6,796 nt of DNA from an archaeon (GTDB taxonomy: Archaea > Nanobdellota > Nanobdellia > Woesearchaeales > WJKL01): assembly GCA_020056025.1 (NCBI GenBank), contig JAGVIO010000154.1:1-6796 (forward strand). The letters are read 5' to 3'. A program made the translations under genes and the position numbers. Positions 4,627-6,796 of the stretch are shown here, in pieces. The notes under the pieces are model-generated. The model was not told the origin of the DNA. It did not search any database and saw only the letters and a program-made list of their open reading frames with translations. Each line of letters begins with the position of its first letter. The stretch's first letter is position 1.

Positions 4627-5652
4627 TCAACAATCATTTTTATTATTCGATTGGTATTTCTTTTCAAGAAAATTGACATATGTCCTGATATGTATGCCTT
4701 CTATAGCTTGGTCAAGTTCATTCATTCCAAGCGCTTGCGCATCTCTTAAGGCCTCTTCCATTTTTGAGCCAAAATTAGAAGCAATTGACAATGTTTGTAA
4801 TTGAGAAAGAACCTTAGTCCTAGATTCAAGAATCTCTGAATCATATCTTTGCCTAAACACTTGCGGAACTAATTCTGGCTTTCCTAGAAGATCTAAGGCT
4901 TTGACATAATCTGTATCAAAATCATTCCACTCGTCTATTTGCTTCTGTAAGCTCTCTTTGCTTATTTTCCCTTCTCTTAAGTCAGCAATTAGGGGTACAG
5001 AAATATTTCTAAGTGAAAAATACATGGTAACTTCTTCTCCAAAAAAGGCATTAAACCTTGCACCTATTGACAAATCACCAGATACTGATGCAGAAGGGTC
5101 GGATGCTCTATGATATTCAATAGCACTGCAAGGTATGGCGATTGAATTGTCAATTACGCTCCATCTGTTAGAACCATCACTTTTTCTGGCATATTTTCCA
5201 GTTGGAATAATTATCTTATTTGGGCCAAATAAAAAGCCAAAACAATTTTCAATTTTTGACTCGTACTCAAACCTTAGCTTATCATTTATTACACCCAATA
5301 CTAATTCTCGTCTTGTAAAAGTAGGGCTATCTTCTTTTGGAGGGACAATATATCTCCTCAATGGCTCCTCAGATTCATGCACAACAAGCACAGGCTGATT
5401 TTGGTTTTTTGCAACAAGCTCTTGCAAAGAATACAGCTTCCTCTCAAGATCAGGTGATTCTAATTCGCAAGTTGAGTAGATAGCAAAATCCTTGACAGAA
5501 TCTCTGGTAGTATATTTTCCTGCCTTTATTTTATCAGCTAATGTTCTAATTTTATCTCTTAGTTTGGATTCTTTTTGGGATTTTGTTGCTTCTGATTCAG
5601 AAGCTTCTTTTTGTAACTGCTGTATATTTTCAATATCCGCTTCAATTGTCAT
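4627..5652 (-). CDS. Unrecognised 341-residue soluble protein
   Basis: I do not recognise this protein. It has no signal peptide or membrane segment. Residues 1-45 are highly charged and probably helical or coiled coil. A mixed alpha/beta middle (about 85-225) includes NQPVLVVHESEEPLRRYIVP (85-104), ENCFGFLFGPNKIIIPTGKY (135-154) and SGDLSIGARFNAFFGEEVTM (191-210). Residues about 225-335 are again helical and charged. Four cysteines (62, 137, 175, 341) form no CxxC pair, so no zinc site is evident. I see no nucleotide-binding loop or known catalytic motif. The ATG at 5652 is supported by a TATA-like AT stretch 25-29 bp upstream. It is a single-gene transcript, divergent from the DUF167 gene and convergent with TFS, so context says little about its role. 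Confidence 0.8.
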   Translation of the reverse strand: MTIEADIENIQQLQKEASESEATKSQKESKLRDKIRTLADKIKAGKYTTRDSVKDFAIYSTCELESPDLERKLYSLQELVAKNQNQPVLVVHESEEPLRRYIVPPKEDSPTFTRRELVLGVINDKLRFEYESKIENCFGFLFGPNKIIIPTGKYARKSDGSNRWSVIDNSIAIPCSAIEYHRASDPSASVSGDLSIGARFNAFFGEEVTMYFSLRNISVPLIADLREGKISKESLQKQIDEWNDFDTDYVKALDLLGKPELVPQVFRQRYDSEILESRTKVLSQLQTLSIASNFGSKMEEALRDAQALGMNELDQAIEGIHIRTYVNFLEKKYQSNNKNDC

Positions 5653-5673
5653 AAAGAATCATTAAATTAGTTG

Positions 5674-5684
5674 ATTTAAATATT
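5674..5684 (-). promoter_or_regulatory. TATA-like element of the unknown 341-residue gene
   Basis: On the minus strand AAATATTTAAAT (about 5684 down to 5674) lies 25-29 bp before the ATG at 5652. It is less canonical than the other TATA boxes here, but its position fits leaderless transcription and no Shine-Dalgarno sequence is seen. Confidence 0.4.
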
Positions 5685-5696
5685 TAATTGCAAAAG

Positions 5697-5704
5697 AATA
5701 TATA
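5697..5704 (+). promoter_or_regulatory. TATA box of the DUF167 gene
   Basis: AATATATA is centred about 28 bp before the ATG at 5729. There is no Shine-Dalgarno sequence between it and the start, so a leaderless mRNA is expected. It is distinct from the leftward TATA-like site 20 bp away, so this divergent pair has two separate elements. Confidence 0.6.
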
Positions 5705-5728
5705 GGTTGAAATAATAATCATTAAACA

Positions 5729-5974
5729 ATGGACATCTCTCAATACATCAAAAACAACAGATTAGCAATCCTAGTAAGAGCTAATTCTCCAAAGAATGAG
5801 ATAATCGGCTATGATGCTGAAAAGCAAGCTCTTCGAGTCAATATTGAAGCAGAGCCAGAGAAAGGCAAAGCAAACAAAGAAGTCATTAAATTCTTTACAA
5901 AGCTGCTGAAAAAGAAAGTTATTATCAAATCAGGCCTGACAAGCAAAAATAAGATTCTTGAAATTGTTAGATAA
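5729..5974 (+). CDS. DUF167 / UPF0235 (YggU) family protein
   Basis: The 81-residue product spans the whole DUF167 domain. It has the basic entry LAILVRANSPKNEIIGY (12-28), LRVNIEAEPEKGKANKEVIK (35-54) containing the signature GKAN at 46-49, and VIIKSGLTSKNKILEIV (64-80) with the conserved SG...SxxK pattern. This small alpha/beta family is widespread in bacteria, archaea and eukaryotes and has no established biochemical function. The start at 5729 is supported by a TATA box 28 bp upstream and by family length. It converges on the ThpR gene across a 37-bp spacer with a hairpin. Annotation as DUF167 is firm; function is unknown. Confidence 0.92.
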   Translation: MDISQYIKNNRLAILVRANSPKNEIIGYDAEKQALRVNIEAEPEKGKANKEVIKFFTKLLKKKVIIKSGLTSKNKILEIVR

Positions 5975-5982
5975 AACCTAAG

Positions 5983-6000
5983 ATATTTGGATTCAAATAT
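5983..6000. terminator. Perfect hairpin in the convergent DUF167/ThpR spacer, possible bidirectional terminator
   Basis: ATATTTG (5983-5989) and CAAATAT (5994-6000) form a perfect 7-bp stem with a GATT loop, centred in the 37-bp gap between two convergent genes. The stem is AT-rich and weak and is not followed by a long T-run, so a terminator role is inferred mainly from position. Confidence 0.4.
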
Positions 6001-6011
6001 ATTCATTGAAT

Positions 6012-6557
6012 TTATTCTGCTTCAAACACAGCCAGCTCTTCATACAAAGGCCCTTCTTTTGTTAAAGTGCTTTTTATCAGCCTGAAATCCTTGACATCAA
6101 CTTCAGCTTCTTTTGTCTTTATTGATCTTATCTTGTCAACAAACTCCTTTTTGTTGTTCACGAACTTTACCCTTGCAAGAGTTAAGTGAGGCAGAAATTC
6201 AAAATCCTTTGTAAACTGGAATTCAGCAAGCTTTTCTTCAATCTCTTTCTGTAGTTTCATCAGATGACCGTCATCCTTCAAGCCAACCCATATCACTCTT
6301 ACATAATTCTCATCAGGAAAACATCCTAATTTTGTAGTATGCAGCTTGAATTGTTTGAACTTTATCTCAGCAAGCTTCTCTTTTATCTTCTCAACCTTAT
6401 CTTCAACAACATCTCCCAGGAATTTCAAAGTAAGATGATAGGCATTCACATAATTTAGCTTTGCAGTATCTCTTCCAGGCAATTGCTTCTGCAGTTCCTT
6501 GAAATAGCTTTCCTGTTTCTTGAAATCAATTGCGATGAATAAACGGAGATATTTCAT
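6012..6557 (-). CDS. thpR: RNA 2',3'-cyclic phosphodiesterase / 2'-5' RNA ligase family (ThpR-like)
   Basis: The 181-residue product is a complete 2H phosphoesterase. It starts with MKYLRLFIAIDF and has two HxT motifs, HLTLKFLGDV with His41 and Thr43, and PHLTLARVK with His124 and Thr126. These are the paired catalytic residues that open 2',3'-cyclic phosphate ends to 2'-phosphates and, in reverse, can join RNA ends. FPDENYVRVIWVGLK (80-94) is the typical strand between them. The length is normal for the family. In archaea the enzyme is usually discussed with RNA end repair and tRNA processing; no partner gene such as RtcB is in this window. The start at 6557 is supported by TTTTTATATT about 26 bp upstream and absence of a Shine-Dalgarno sequence. 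Confidence 0.95.
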   Translation of the reverse strand: MKYLRLFIAIDFKKQESYFKELQKQLPGRDTAKLNYVNAYHLTLKFLGDVVEDKVEKIKEKLAEIKFKQFKLHTTKLGCFPDENYVRVIWVGLKDDGHLMKLQKEIEEKLAEFQFTKDFEFLPHLTLARVKFVNNKKEFVDKIRSIKTKEAEVDVKDFRLIKSTLTKEGPLYEELAVFEAE

Positions 6558-6577
6558 AAATCAGGATTAGGGCAAAG

Positions 6578-6587
6578 AATATAAAAA
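6578..6587 (-). promoter_or_regulatory. TATA box of the ThpR gene
   Basis: The minus strand reads TTTTTATATT, identical to the aMBF1 TATA box including the following C. Its centre is about 26 bp before the ATG at 6557, consistent with a leaderless transcript. Confidence 0.6.
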
Positions 6588-6631
6588 TTTAATGAAAAAA
6601 AAGTTTATTGTCTATAATCAATTAGTTTTTA

Positions 6632-6657
6632 AGCCTTATTATTAGGAAATAATGGCT
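6632..6657 (+). other. Bulged hairpin with AGGA loop and an ATG in its stem
   Basis: AGCC (6632-6635) and ATTATT (6638-6643) pair with AATAAT (6648-6653) and GGCT (6654-6657), giving a 10-bp stem with a 2-nt bulge (TT) and an AGGA tetraloop. An ATG at 6652-6654 sits in the 3' arm, a few bases after AGGA, and opens a 15-codon frame that ends at 6699. The frame is too short to call a gene. Confidence 0.35.
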
Positions 6658-6690
6658 CCAGGACAATTTCCGAGACACGGTCTAGGAATT

Positions 6691-6718
6691 CTTAAATAAG
6701 ATTTATTTTATCTTAAAG
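6691..6718. other. AT-rich imperfect inverted repeat in the right-hand intergenic region
   Basis: TAAGAT (6697-6702) pairs with ATCTTA (6710-6715) around a 7-nt loop, and CTT (6691-6693) pairs with AAG (6716-6718) across a 3-nt AAA bulge. It could be a weak terminator or chance pairing in AT-rich DNA. Confidence 0.25.
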
Positions 6719-6771
6719 TTTAGGCTCTTCTCCCATTTTAGGCAAGCCTGTGCATTGAACTTTGGCATATT

Positions 6772-6792
6772 TTTAGCATAAAATATGCTAAA
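6772..6792. repeat. Perfect 9-bp inverted repeat at the right edge
   Basis: TTTAGCATA (6772-6780) and TATGCTAAA (6784-6792) are perfect reverse complements separated by AAA. The element could be an operator for a dimeric regulator, a hairpin terminator, or an end of a larger repeat cut off by the window edge. Confidence 0.45.
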
Positions 6793-6796
6793 TCTA

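Noticed and set aside
6703..6795. Leftward open frame of about 30 codons reaching the right edge
   Set aside because: It might be the end of a gene entering from the right, but no motif is visible and the length is possible by chance. Sequence past 6796 is required to judge.
1..6796. CRISPR arrays, insertion sequences, att sites, defence islands
   Set aside because: No regularly spaced repeats, transposase or integrase motifs, or defence-gene signatures are visible. The gene content is housekeeping.

Overview
The window looks like chromosomal DNA from an AT-rich archaeon, most plausibly a DPANN-type lineage (Woesearchaeota or a relative). This lineage is inferred from gene content, not from a marker tree. 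The archaeal assignment itself is firm: aMBF1, an archaeal ZPR1 zinc finger, a COG2433/DUF460 RuvC-like protein, an NMD3-family domain, a Sec11-type (Ser-His-Asp) signal peptidase and TFS occur together. TATA-box promoters sit about 26-30 bp ahead of start codons, which points to leaderless mRNAs. The DNA is almost fully coding, with compact genes and little intergenic space. I see no rRNA, tRNA, CRISPR array, transposase or phage gene.

Layout. Bases 37-1111 hold two rightward information-processing genes, aMBF1 and a ZPR1-like protein, each with its own TATA box. Bases 1112-1635 form the least compact stretch. It contains a structured, relatively GC-rich purine-biased element (about 1144-1240), a leftward 54-residue zinc-ribbon gene that is easily overlooked (1248-1412), and an AT-rich spacer with weak repeats. 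Bases 1636-3158 are a two-gene operon: a stand-alone MetRS beta/Trbp111-type tRNA-binding domain overlapping a DUF460 protein by 4 nt. The latter meets tail-to-tail, with interleaved stop codons, a leftward short NMD3-domain protein lacking the usual zinc-binding N-terminus (3155-3580). One TATA-like element at 3603-3612 lies midway between that gene and a rightward operon of signal peptidase and transcript-cleavage factor TFS (3636-4623). A leftward 341-residue protein I do not recognise follows (4627-5652), divergent from a DUF167/YggU-family gene (5729-5974). That gene converges on a leftward ThpR-type RNA 2',3'-cyclic phosphodiesterase (6012-6557). The right end (6558-6796) has no confident gene but carries three inverted repeats.

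How they work together. Most products belong to transcription (aMBF1, TFS), translation or ribosome biogenesis (ZPR1, tRNA-binding protein, NMD3 domain) or RNA end processing (ThpR), plus one secretion enzyme. Several are zinc-ribbon proteins. This is mainly housekeeping DNA and I found no convincing defence, mobile or metabolic system. The items most worth follow-up are the small zinc-ribbon gene, the truncated NMD3, the shared divergent promoter, the structured element near 1150-1240, and the unknown 341-residue protein.
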